From SZUA-584 sp041656035 (GTDB taxonomy: Bacteria > Bacillota > Clostridia > Christensenellales > SZUA-584): DNA of 64,000 nucleotides. Each line of letters begins with the position of its first letter. Within the stretch, counting starts at the first letter, position 1. This document shows, piece after piece, positions 43,120 to 51,808 of this stretch. The stretch covers positions 62,001 through 126,000 of the forward strand of contig CAZPHS010000002.1 in the NCBI GenBank assembly GCA_964586785.1, in the 5' to 3' direction. The notes under the pieces were generated by a model that was given only the letters and a program-made list of their open reading frames with translations, searched no databases and was not told the origin of the DNA. The position numbers were made by a program, and so were the translations under genes.

Positions 43120-44479
43120 GCTGTTCCGCTTTTGTTATCTGTTCTATGCATTTGTCAAACAAGCCCAATTCGTCAAGCGCAAAAGCGACGCTATACCTTC
43201 TCCGGTAGTCTTTACTGCAAATAAGCGCCTTTTTAAGCCGGCTGACGTCTATACCCGCTTGCGCGGCATAAGCCGGCGCGCCAAGCTTCTTGAGCACGCA
43301 GACTACATCAATGTGTTTGGGCAGCTTAGAGACGCTGTCGTTCCTGTACCGCTCATGGCAGTCCGCCAATGCGTCAATACGTCTTCCCAGTTCTTTTTTG
43401 CTTATGTACCAATACCTGTTTTCTCGCAAAACCTGTTTTCCTATACCTTTAGGATATCCGTCGACAATCAATTTCCTTTTTTCACCGCGCTTTATTCTCT
43501 CCGCAAAAATACGCGCTTTATCCGCCTTTGAAGGCCTTGCGTTGTAAAGCATTTCGTGCAGCATAAGCGCGTATACAAGTCCTATTCCCGCGCTTATTCC
43601 GTGCGGCGGCGCGCATCCCCCATATGCAAGCTTGCTTATTTCAAAATAATGCGCCATATTGTGCTCATAAGAAGCTACGGGGCGCGTATCCCCCACAATA
43701 AGAACGGTAAGACCGGCTAGTACCAGCGATTCTATAAGCGCCTGTGCGCCAATCTCGCTGCTGCGCGCAATCTCATCAACATTTTTCGCACATATTTCAA
43801 GAGCCTGCTCAACAAGGCCGGCGCAAAGCGGGCAATAGCGCTCTCCCGCGACATCGCGGCCAAGCCGCCAATCTGCCAACACATTATATTTAGCGAACAC
43901 ATCGCCGACGCCCGCGGCACTCATAAGCGGCGGAGCCGCCGCCAGTATAAAAGTATCAAACATAAGCAGCCGGGCGGCATGCCCATACCTTGATATTTTC
44001 ATACCGCCCTCGAGCATTGACGATGTTATTGACGTATAAGCGTCCATTGATGCCGCCGTGCCAAACACCGCGAAAGGTATATTCGCTAAAAAAGCGCTGC
44101 GCCGCGTCAAGTCCGTAATAACGCCCGAGCCTACGGCCAGCAGGAATTCAATATCACCGTCAAGCTTGGACATAATATGCTTTACCATATCAGGGATCGG
44201 CTCTATATTCTCTCCTTTAAGCACGCACAAACGGCAGTCAAACCCGTCGCTTTGCAGAGACTTAAAAATATTGGCCGCCGCCACCGAATGCGTATTGCTG
44301 TCGGCGACAATAAGCGCCTTTTTCCCAAGTCCGCTTCTTGATATGCAATAGGCGCAGTTATTAATAAGTCCCCGCCTGATATAAATATCCATTTTAGGCG
44401 CGGCGTGGTTAAATCCGCAATCGCACTCCGTATTTTCCAGCCATATTCTTCCGTCCTTTCGGACAATATCGGCTCTCAT
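43103..44479 (-). CDS. araM: sn-Glycerol-1-phosphate dehydrogenase, AraM/EgsA type
   Basis: It reduces dihydroxyacetone phosphate to sn-glycerol-1-phosphate with NAD(P)H; Bacillus AraM uses the product for archaeal-type heptaprenylglyceryl phosphate. Visible are the nucleotide-binding FLLAVGSGVITDLTRRSA and FGTAASMDAYTS. Metal ligands are in AAGVGDVFAKYN, SYEHNMAHYFE and APPHGISAGIG. At 458 residues it is about 60 longer than Bacillus AraM, with an extra basic C-terminal region (about 395-458) resembling a helical bundle. The start ATG overlaps the stop of a small upstream ORF (ATGA-type overlap) and has a weak ribosome-binding site. It lies next to AraC/xylose genes, as araM stands in the Bacillus arabinose operon. 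Confidence 0.88.
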   Translation of the reverse strand: MRADIVRKDGRIWLENTECDCGFNHAAPKMDIYIRRGLINNCAYCISRSGLGKKALIVADSNTHSVAAANIFKSLQSDGFDCRLCVLKGENIEPIPDMVKHIMSKLDGDIEFLLAVGSGVITDLTRRSAFLANIPFAVFGTAASMDAYTSITSSMLEGGMKISRYGHAARLLMFDTFILAAAPPLMSAAGVGDVFAKYNVLADWRLGRDVAGERYCPLCAGLVEQALEICAKNVDEIARSSEIGAQALIESLVLAGLTVLIVGDTRPVASYEHNMAHYFEISKLAYGGCAPPHGISAGIGLVYALMLHEMLYNARPSKADKARIFAERIKRGEKRKLIVDGYPKGIGKQVLRENRYWYISKKELGRRIDALADCHERYRNDSVSKLPKHIDVVCVLKKLGAPAYAAQAGIDVSRLKKALICSKDYRRRYSVAFALDELGLFDKCIEQITKAEQLIRDV

Positions 44480-44595
44480 ATGTTATACCGGTCCATATTT
44501 ATTTTTTCCTTAATGACGGTTGCCGTCCGCGATATATCCCCATAACGGGAATAACGGTTAAGTCGTATGAATCTCACCCAATATTTTCTTTTCAT
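44476..44595 (-). CDS. Possible small basic ORF coupled to araM
   Basis: An ORF of about 39 codons starting MKRKYWVRFIRLNRYSRYG and ending in MDRYNI, whose TGA overlaps the araM ATG. An internal ATG (MDRYNI) has a good AAGGA site. It could be a translational coupling leader for araM, or chance. Codon use and conservation cannot be judged from this window. The proposed start lies inside a TATAAA-like -10 box, which argues against the longer form. Confidence 0.2.
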   Translation of the reverse strand: MKRKYWVRFIRLNRYSRYGDISRTATVIKEKINMDRYNI

Positions 44596-44765
44596 TTTAT
44601 AGACACGCCGTAAAAAAAGCAATGCTATATAAAACCTTGTCGGGCTATATGTAAACAGCTTCCGCGCGCTTGCGCGAAGGCGCCGCCGCATATATAATAT
44701 AATTAAATTTTAAAATCGCAAAATAATTATTTTACATAGTAACGGGCAGATAAAAAGAGGAGCGT

Positions 44766-45755
44766 ATGAACAGGGAATATGAACTCGTTTTGCATCCGCG
44801 TTTAAAGCATATCTGCTGCTTTATAGTAGATATCGACTACCGCACGCCGCACTTGCACAGAGAGATAGAATTAAGTCTGGTTTTAAGCGGGTCCCTTATT
44901 GTCACCACACAACGGGAGACGGCGAGTTTTCCCGAGGGAAGCGTTATTCTTCTAAATACAAACCAAGTACACGAATACAAAGCCGCCGATGCCAGCTCCC
45001 GTATGCTATGCATACAGGTATCCCCGCAATTCTGCCGGGACAGCTTCCCTTCTCTGTTAAATATGCGCTTTTCGGATTTTCGCCTGCGGGAGTATCTGCC
45101 GCCGTGCGAGTACAAACACTTTCGCGCCCTTATGATTGAGTTCGCCTGCAGTTACTGCCGCGGCTTTGCGGGTTATGAGCTGGAATGCATGGCTTTGCTT
45201 TATCTTATTTTAAACCGTCTTATTAAACGCATTCCAAACAAAGCTCTGCCCGATGATGAAATAAATCGTTCACAGGAGAGGGAAAAACGGCTCGGCCGTA
45301 TTTTAAATTATATAGACGCAAACTATATGAATAAGATACAGCTCGCGGATATTGCAAACAGCGAACATATATCAACCTACTATCTTTCCCATTTTTTCAC
45401 CAAGCATTTTAATCAATCGTTTCAAAAATATTTATTGCAAATACGTGTGCAGCGCGCGCGAGTACTTTTAACGTCCACTGATAAACGTCTTATCGATATT
45501 TGCTTAGAGTGCGGATTTTCTGATTACCGCTACCTTAACCGCGCTTTTAAAGAGCAGTTCGGTTGTGCGCCAAATGAATACCGCGGCCGGCACAGACTGG
45601 TAAACGGCAAACCGCGTGAAGGTTCTCACATGTCTGTGGAACGTTTTTTACCGGAAACGGAAATGCTTTGCGTTCTTAAAGCGCAAAAAGACGCGTATGC
45701 CGAAGAATTTACCGAGCTGTCAAAGCTTTTAATTACGCGGCAATCAGCAATATAA
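44766..45755 (+). CDS. AraC-family transcriptional regulator
   Basis: A 329-residue regulator with an N-terminal cupin sugar-sensing domain (about 10-110: HLHREIELSLVLSGSL, VILLNTNQVHEY), a helical linker and a C-terminal double helix-turn-helix (about 185-280: IQLADIANSEHISTYYLSHFFTKHFNQSFQKYL and DICLECGFSDYRYLNRAFKEQFGCAPNEYR). A further 45-50 residues follow the DNA-binding domain, which is unusual. It lies 145 bases upstream of xylA in the same direction and beside the sugar-degradation operon, so it probably activates xylAB and perhaps the glycosidase operon in response to xylose or an oligosaccharide. It follows an AGAGGAG ribosome-binding site. Confidence 0.9.
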   Translation: MNREYELVLHPRLKHICCFIVDIDYRTPHLHREIELSLVLSGSLIVTTQRETASFPEGSVILLNTNQVHEYKAADASSRMLCIQVSPQFCRDSFPSLLNMRFSDFRLREYLPPCEYKHFRALMIEFACSYCRGFAGYELECMALLYLILNRLIKRIPNKALPDDEINRSQEREKRLGRILNYIDANYMNKIQLADIANSEHISTYYLSHFFTKHFNQSFQKYLLQIRVQRARVLLTSTDKRLIDICLECGFSDYRYLNRAFKEQFGCAPNEYRGRHRLVNGKPREGSHMSVERFLPETEMLCVLKAQKDAYAEEFTELSKLLITRQSAI

Positions 45756-45900
45756 TAGCTTTTCCACAGCAAACTTCGCATAGACAAAAATACATGTGTA
45801 GTATAACTTTGTTATATAAGCGGCGCGGATCTGTTTTTGGCGATACCGCGTTTACATAACACAATCCGTATCCGAAAATCAAAAACAGGAGAAGTAAGTT

Positions 45901-47211
45901 ATGAAACGTTATAACGAAATCAAAAATGTACCATATGCCGGACCGTCCGGCCGGGATCCTTTTTCATTCCGCCATTATGACGCAAACGCGCCCATATTAG
46001 GCAAACCAATGAAACAGCATCTAAAATTCGCCATGAGCTGGTGGCATACAATCGTAGGAAGCGGCACGGATATGTTCGGCAGGGATACTATCGACAAATC
46101 CTTCGGCAAGACTGAAGCGATGGCAAAATGCAAAGCAAAAGCCGATTTCGCGTTCGATCTGATGGATAAACTGGGAATCGAGTATTATTGTTTCCATGAT
46201 ACGGATATCGCGCCCGAAGGCAGAACACTTGCCGAAAGCACGGACAATCTAAGCGAGATTACCGAATATCTGCTGTACAAACAAAAACAACACGGCAAAT
46301 CGCTGCTGTGGGGCACGGCCAACATGTTTTCCGATAAAAAATTCATGTCCGGCGCTGCAACGAGCTGCTTTGCAGATGTGTTTGCTTTAGCCGCGGGAAA
46401 GGTTAAAGCCGCTCTTGACGCAACCATACGCCTTGGAGGTAACGGTTATGTATTTTGGGGCGGGCGCGAGGGTTACGACACGCTCATCAATACCAATGTG
46501 GAGCTAGAGCTTGATAATCTTGGGCGTTTCTTGTCCATGGCGCGGGATTACGGGCGCGCGAACGGTTTTTTAGGTGATTTTTATATAGAGCCTAAACCAA
46601 AGGAGCCTACCAAACACCAGTATGATTTTGACGTGGCGGCATGTGTCAACTTTTTGCGCAAGAACAACCTTATCGACGATTTTCGAATGAACATAGAAGC
46701 GAACCATGCGACGCTTGCCGGTCATACCTTCCAGCACGAGCTTCGTATGGCCAGGGTCAACAATGTATTCGGCTCAATTGACGCCAATCAGGGAGACCTT
46801 CTTCTCGGCTGGGATACCGATCAATTTCCTACCAACGTATACGAAACCACACTGTGCATGCTTGAGGTTTTGCAGGCAGGCGGCTTTACAAACGGCGGCT
46901 TAAATTTTGACGCAAAAACAAGGCGTGCCAGCAATACTTTTGAGGATATACTTTTTGCGTATATAGCGGGCATGGACGCTTTTGCGCTGGGTCTTAAAAA
47001 GGCAGTCCGTATACTTGAAGACGGCAGGCTTGCGGCTTTTGTGCAGGAACGCTATGCCTCCTACAACGAAGGCGTCGGCCGCCGTATTATAGAAGGGCGC
47101 GAAACCCTTAAAACCTTATATGAATACGCAAAAAACATAGAAAGTTTTCCGGTGCAAAGCGGAAGGCAGGAATATCTGGAAAGCATACTTAACGACATAC
47201 TGTTCTCATAA
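45901..47211 (+). CDS. xylA: Xylose isomerase
   Basis: It isomerises D-xylose to D-xylulose in the cytoplasm. At 436 residues it is a class II enzyme with the N-terminal insert. Landmarks are the catalytic histidine in YYCFHDTDIAPEG (about residue 100), FWGGREGYDTL, the metal ligands in YIEPKPKEPTKHQYDFD and IEANHATLAGHTFQHEL, and the late DQGD-type segment SIDANQGDLLLGWDTDQFP. The ribosome-binding site is AGGAG, nine bases before the ATG. A TATAAC -10-like box at 45802-45807 lacks a proper -35, consistent with activation by the adjacent AraC-type regulator. xylB follows at 11 bases. Confidence 0.98.
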   Translation: MKRYNEIKNVPYAGPSGRDPFSFRHYDANAPILGKPMKQHLKFAMSWWHTIVGSGTDMFGRDTIDKSFGKTEAMAKCKAKADFAFDLMDKLGIEYYCFHDTDIAPEGRTLAESTDNLSEITEYLLYKQKQHGKSLLWGTANMFSDKKFMSGAATSCFADVFALAAGKVKAALDATIRLGGNGYVFWGGREGYDTLINTNVELELDNLGRFLSMARDYGRANGFLGDFYIEPKPKEPTKHQYDFDVAACVNFLRKNNLIDDFRMNIEANHATLAGHTFQHELRMARVNNVFGSIDANQGDLLLGWDTDQFPTNVYETTLCMLEVLQAGGFTNGGLNFDAKTRRASNTFEDILFAYIAGMDAFALGLKKAVRILEDGRLAAFVQERYASYNEGVGRRIIEGRETLKTLYEYAKNIESFPVQSGRQEYLESILNDILFS

Positions 47212-47222
47212 AGGAGGCGAAA

Positions 47223-48668
47223 ATGTTTTTAGGCGTAGATTTGGGCACAAGCTCGGTTAAGCTGCTGCTTGCGGACAGCGAAGGACGCATTATCGACCAG
47301 GCAAGCGCGGAATATACAATCAGTTACCCAAAAGAGCATTGGAGCGAGCAAAATCCCGAGGATTGGTGGAAAGGCTTTTGCTGTGCGCTTTCAATCTTAT
47401 CGGACAGGCAAAATACAGGCCGCGTCACCCACATAAGTTTTTCCGGCCAAATGCATGGGCTGGTGCTGCTTGATAACGCGGATTGTATAATACGTCCCGC
47501 TATCCTTTGGAACGACGGCAGAACAGCCGATGAATGCACATACCTAAACGAGAATACAGGACGGGATAAGCTTATATCATTAACGGGCAACATCGCGCTA
47601 ACCGGCTTTACCGGACCAAAAATACTGTGGCTGCGCAGGAACGAACCCGAAAACTTCGGCCGCATAGCCAAACTGATGCTGCCAAAGGATTATATTGCTT
47701 ACCGGCTTACCGGCGTTTTCGCAACGGATGTCTCGGACGCTTCCGGCACTCTGTTTTTCGATGTAAAGAACCGGCAATGGTCTAAGCCTATGCTTGATAT
47801 CCTGGAAATCCGGCCGGAACAACTGCCAAAGGTATACGAGAGCGGCGATATAATAGGTAATATTCGAAATAATATAGCGTCAGAGCTTAGCCTTGCACCA
47901 AATACCCTTGTAATAATCGGAGGGGGCGATCAGGCCATGGGGGCTATAGGCGCGGGCGCCGTTGGCGAGGGAGCGGTATCGATAAACCTTGGCACAAGCG
48001 GTGTGGTATTTATTAATTCCAAAAAATATACCCTTGTAGGCGATGCGTTGCATTCATTTTGCAATGCTTGCGGCTCTTATCATCTTATGGGCGTAACCCT
48101 CTCTTGCGCGGGCTCCGCAAAATGGTGGGCAGAGGATGTGCTTAAAACCGGCGATTACGCCGCGCTTTTCGCGGGGCTGTCCCGAATGCCGATTGATTCG
48201 CTTATTTTCCTGCCTTATTTAATGGGCGAGCGCAGCCCTATCAACGACCCAAACGCGCAGGGTATGCTCTTTGGGCTTAACGCCGGACATAACAGGCAAA
48301 CCGTCACCAAGGCAATTTTGGAAGGCGTTTGCTTCTCTTTGCGTGATTGTGTAGAAACCGCCCGTGAAGGCGGTGTACGCATCGCTTCGGCGCGTGTTAT
48401 CGGCGGCGGCTCACATTCAGAAGATTGGATACAGATTCTCTCGGATGTTATTGGAATTCCCCTTTTTCTAATAAACACCAGCGAAGGCGGCGGGCTTGGC
48501 GCAATCATACTCTGCATGGTTGCGTCCGGCAAATTTGCTGATGTCGCCTCTGCGTGCGATGCGCTTATAACCGTAACGCGAAAGTTTGAGCCGGATACAG
48601 AAAAACACGCCGCTTATAAAGAAAAATTCCGCTTGTATAAGCGCGTGTACATGCAAAACAGGTTTTAA
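47223..48668 (+). CDS. xylB: Xylulokinase
   Basis: It phosphorylates D-xylulose to xylulose-5-phosphate, the entry to the pentose phosphate pathway. The 481-residue FGGY-family kinase shows the first ATP-site motif LGVDLGTSSVKLLLAD and the catalytic region FSGQMHGLVLLD with WNDGRTADEC. The second domain has GGGDQAMGAIGAGAV, YLMGERSPINDPNAQGMLFGL and GGGSHSEDWIQILSDV. AAAGGAGGC precedes the ATG. It ends 31 bases from the convergent GH43 gene. Confidence 0.97.
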   Translation: MFLGVDLGTSSVKLLLADSEGRIIDQASAEYTISYPKEHWSEQNPEDWWKGFCCALSILSDRQNTGRVTHISFSGQMHGLVLLDNADCIIRPAILWNDGRTADECTYLNENTGRDKLISLTGNIALTGFTGPKILWLRRNEPENFGRIAKLMLPKDYIAYRLTGVFATDVSDASGTLFFDVKNRQWSKPMLDILEIRPEQLPKVYESGDIIGNIRNNIASELSLAPNTLVIIGGGDQAMGAIGAGAVGEGAVSINLGTSGVVFINSKKYTLVGDALHSFCNACGSYHLMGVTLSCAGSAKWWAEDVLKTGDYAALFAGLSRMPIDSLIFLPYLMGERSPINDPNAQGMLFGLNAGHNRQTVTKAILEGVCFSLRDCVETAREGGVRIASARVIGGGSHSEDWIQILSDVIGIPLFLINTSEGGGLGAIILCMVASGKFADVASACDALITVTRKFEPDTEKHAAYKEKFRLYKRVYMQNRF

Positions 48669-48699
48669 CCACTTAAGCTTTGTTTTTATATTCATTTTA

Positions 48700-50199
48700 T
48701 TAGTCCGCAGACCCTTTGTTAACGCGGATTTTTACATACCCGCTTTCTCCCTGTTTATTTGCCTCGCAAAAAGCAGCTATAATAACGCCCGTAAAGCCTT
48801 CGCATACCTCCGAAGATAAATACTTGGTTTGCGCGCCGCCAAGCTTTTTACATTTACCTGTTTTATCGTAACCAAATAAGCGGTAGTTATATGGGTCGCC
48901 CTGAATTTTTAACCGCGCTTTTGAGTTGTTATCTATGTCAAGCGTGCGGAAAGATAACAAAATACCGCCAATTGTCGCCGAGCCCGCAATCGCGCACATG
49001 TCTTCACCTTTCAGTACATAAACGTCATAATGGTTTTCTTCGCTGTAATAAGCGGTGATGCCCGCGGTTTGTCCGGCTTTCATCGTAGAGGTTTCAACCG
49101 TAATTTCCGCGACACAATCAAAATCTGTTTGACGCATTCCCACAAAAGTAACATTCCCCGTGCCGCTTAGTTTATCAATTGAGCCTTTTAGGCAGAGGAT
49201 ATCCTCATCTTCGAAACGGTAACTGTCCGCATCGGGGCAACGCAAATAACAAGCTTTCTTTTTATCCAACGTCCAATAAAAAGTCGGATAGACGGGGTCT
49301 TCCAAACGCCTGCAAGAACCGTTTTCCACATCATACGAACCTCTTGTCGTACCATCGTCGCCTGCAGAAAGCCATTTGTCTTTTGTCCAAAAAGCCGGCG
49401 CTAAGAATACTTCTCTGCCAAGATGGTGAAACGGGCGCCATTTGTTTATCTGCCTGAAAGCTAAGTGCACCAGCCACCACCGCCCCTGTTCGTCTTCGAC
49501 AAGTTCGGCATGTCCGGCGCCTTGAATGTAATATCCTCCCAAATTACGATTTGTGAGAATAGGGTTATGGGGACAGCTTTCGTAATCACCGTAAATTTCT
49601 TTGCTTCGTAAAAGGCATACCATGTGCCCATACTCCGTTCCGCCCTCAGACACCAATAAATAATAGTAGTCCCCGATTCGATAAATATGCGGAGCCTCAA
49701 GGAAACGGCCGCCGGTTCCTTGCGAAACGCATTTTGCTTCATTTAGAATCTTGCCGGTGTCCATGTCAATTTCACAAACAAAAACACCTTCTTTGCCATT
49801 GTCGGTTAAACCGTTGCTTATAAAGTACGACTTACCGCCGTCAAAAAATAAGGAAGGGTCAATGCCGGGGCGATTAACAAATATAGGGGCAGACCACTCG
49901 CCGTAAATATCATCCGTATAAACATAAAAATGCCCGCCAAAGCTGACATTTGTAACTATCATATAAAACCTTCCCTTATTATAACGAATCGTGGGCGCAA
50001 ACAAACCGCCGGATGCAACAACTCCGGTTAAATCCAATTGGTCCCTGCGTGTAATACAGTGCCCGATTTGCTCCCAGTCCACGAGATTTTTACTCTTAAA
50101 TAACGGAATGCCGGGAAAGAACTGAAAAGTGCTGCATACCATATAAAAGCTGCCCTTAGCATAGCATACGCTAGGATCCGGATAAAAGCCCTTCAGCAC
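48700..50199 (-). CDS. GH43 beta-xylosidase / alpha-L-arabinofuranosidase
   Basis: A five-bladed-propeller GH43 hydrolase with a C-terminal jelly-roll (GH43_C2-like, about 330-495). The catalytic residues are in place: base Asp in GFYPDPSV, pKa-tuning Asp in RPGIDPSLFF (Asp 114) and acid Glu in RFLEAPHIY (Glu 168), counting from GTG 50199. There is no signal peptide, so it is cytoplasmic. The start is odd: the conserved family opening (RYSNPVLKGFYPDPS) begins seven codons before this GTG. The AAGGAG site (50224-50229) points to ATT at 50220 or ACG just after, and no in-frame ATG exists there. It is the last gene of the operon and probably removes terminal arabinose or xylose. Confidence 0.9.
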   Translation of the reverse strand: MLKGFYPDPSVCYAKGSFYMVCSTFQFFPGIPLFKSKNLVDWEQIGHCITRRDQLDLTGVVASGGLFAPTIRYNKGRFYMIVTNVSFGGHFYVYTDDIYGEWSAPIFVNRPGIDPSLFFDGGKSYFISNGLTDNGKEGVFVCEIDMDTGKILNEAKCVSQGTGGRFLEAPHIYRIGDYYYLLVSEGGTEYGHMVCLLRSKEIYGDYESCPHNPILTNRNLGGYYIQGAGHAELVEDEQGRWWLVHLAFRQINKWRPFHHLGREVFLAPAFWTKDKWLSAGDDGTTRGSYDVENGSCRRLEDPVYPTFYWTLDKKKACYLRCPDADSYRFEDEDILCLKGSIDKLSGTGNVTFVGMRQTDFDCVAEITVETSTMKAGQTAGITAYYSEENHYDVYVLKGEDMCAIAGSATIGGILLSFRTLDIDNNSKARLKIQGDPYNYRLFGYDKTGKCKKLGGAQTKYLSSEVCEGFTGVIIAAFCEANKQGESGYVKIRVNKGSAD

Positions 50200-50255
50200 A
50201 GGATTAGAATATCTCGTAATATACTCCTTCGCATAAATTATCCGCTAAAGCGTCA

Positions 50256-51719
50256 TTAAGAAAGCTTAATATCAAAAACGATGGGAAGCCCGCTTTTTAC
50301 TGTCTTTGTTTTAATCGCCAGCCCCTTTTCTGATTTGTGCCATTCGGGTTTCTCGTTAAACCCCAACACTTTGACATCTTTGATTAACCCATGAAAATCC
50401 GGCCGATTCTGGTCTGTGGAATCCGCAAGCGCGCGTATCAATACGCGCCCGTCTTCCGGATAACGCAGCGCAAAAACATAGATTGAACTGCCGCGCACCG
50501 TAAAACGAAAATCCTCCCGGGTATAATCTTTCTCCGCTTCCGAGAACTGTCCTTCCGCCTCAACCGTCGGCCCTTCGCCGGATATGCGCCATACCTTACT
50601 TGAATAGACGGCCTCTCCGTTTAGCTCCATCCACCGGCCGATTTCTTCAAGTATGTCACGTTCGTTGTCAGATATTGATCCGTCGGGCTTAGGACCTACG
50701 TTAAGCAGAAAATTACCATTTTTGCTTATGGTATCAATCAAACCACAAAGAATTTCCCGAGCAGATTTTAAATCAAGATTATCCGTGTAGCACCAAGAGT
50801 TCCTGGCTATCGATGTATCCGTCTGCCATACGTAGGGCTTGGCCTGTGCAAATCGTCCCCTTTCAATATTGACAATAGCGCTGCCGAACATCATAGCGTC
50901 ATGTTTGTATGTGATTGCAACCGAACGGTTCCATTGCACGCCGCGGTTATAGTAGTACGCGGCAAGTTTCCGTATATAAGGCTTAAAAGCTTCATGCTGT
51001 ATCCACCAGTCAAAATACAAAAGCGCGGGACAATATCTGTCTATCAGCTCACAAGTGCGCGCAAGCCAGTCTTGCAAATACTCTTGAGTAGGATAAGGGC
51101 TGCCACATAAATCGTTGTGGGACGGCTCAGGCATTGCGGGCCAGTAAAAATCTCCGCGGCAAAGCGGTTCGCGGATATCGCTATCAAAGTTTTTCCCGCC
51201 GCCCATAAAAAACCAGTGCTCGGCGCGATGCGAAGATACCGCGAAATGAAGTCCTTGCGCAGCTGCCGCCTTTTTAATCTCCCCAAGAATATCACGCTTA
51301 GGTCCCTTTTCGTATGCGTTGTATCTTGAAATATCGCTTTTATACATCTGGAATCCGTCATGGTGCTCTGCCACCGCAACAATATAACGCGCCCCGGCTT
51401 TACGGAAAAGCGACGTCCATTCACCGGCGTTAAATCTTTCCGCCGTAAAAAGCGGAATAAAATCCTTATACCCAAACGTTTTATGCTCTCCATATGTGCT
51501 TATATGATGGCAATACTCAGGCGTATCTTTAATATACATGTTGCGCGGATACCATTCATTAGAAAAGGCCGGCACGGAGTATAACCCCCAATGAACAAAG
51601 ATACCGAATTTTGCGGAACGAAACCAAGCGGGCGCCTCAAAATTTCCAAGCGAGCCCCAATCGTCACGAAAAGGACCGCCCGTTATGCATTCTTCTATTT
51701 TTTTAAGGTACGCTTCCAT
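50256..51719 (-). CDS. GH29 alpha-L-fucosidase
   Basis: A retaining alpha-L-fucosidase of 487 residues. The substrate pocket motifs are KFGIFVHWGLYSVPAFSNEWYP and VAEHHDGFQMYKS. The nucleophile is Asp 237 in CPALLYFDWWIQ, followed by a beta-sandwich C-terminal domain. The acid/base residue is not conserved across GH29, and I cannot place it with certainty. There is no signal peptide, so it is cytoplasmic. In the proposed pathway it removes terminal fucose from imported oligosaccharides before GH42 and GH31 act. It starts 89 bases behind the GH42 stop. Confidence 0.92.
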   Translation of the reverse strand: MEAYLKKIEECITGGPFRDDWGSLGNFEAPAWFRSAKFGIFVHWGLYSVPAFSNEWYPRNMYIKDTPEYCHHISTYGEHKTFGYKDFIPLFTAERFNAGEWTSLFRKAGARYIVAVAEHHDGFQMYKSDISRYNAYEKGPKRDILGEIKKAAAAQGLHFAVSSHRAEHWFFMGGGKNFDSDIREPLCRGDFYWPAMPEPSHNDLCGSPYPTQEYLQDWLARTCELIDRYCPALLYFDWWIQHEAFKPYIRKLAAYYYNRGVQWNRSVAITYKHDAMMFGSAIVNIERGRFAQAKPYVWQTDTSIARNSWCYTDNLDLKSAREILCGLIDTISKNGNFLLNVGPKPDGSISDNERDILEEIGRWMELNGEAVYSSKVWRISGEGPTVEAEGQFSEAEKDYTREDFRFTVRGSSIYVFALRYPEDGRVLIRALADSTDQNRPDFHGLIKDVKVLGFNEKPEWHKSEKGLAIKTKTVKSGLPIVFDIKLS

Positions 51720-51808
51720 GCTTTATTCCTCAATGCCGATAATCACCTTTGCGGCACACAGACCGCCCTTATCCGCGCCTTTAGTAATACAGCGTGCAAC
51801 AATACTTT

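Noticed and set aside
44596..44691. Upstream extension of the small ORF before araM to 71 codons
   Set aside because: Arg-rich with no ribosome-binding site. It would begin well upstream of the likely transcription start.
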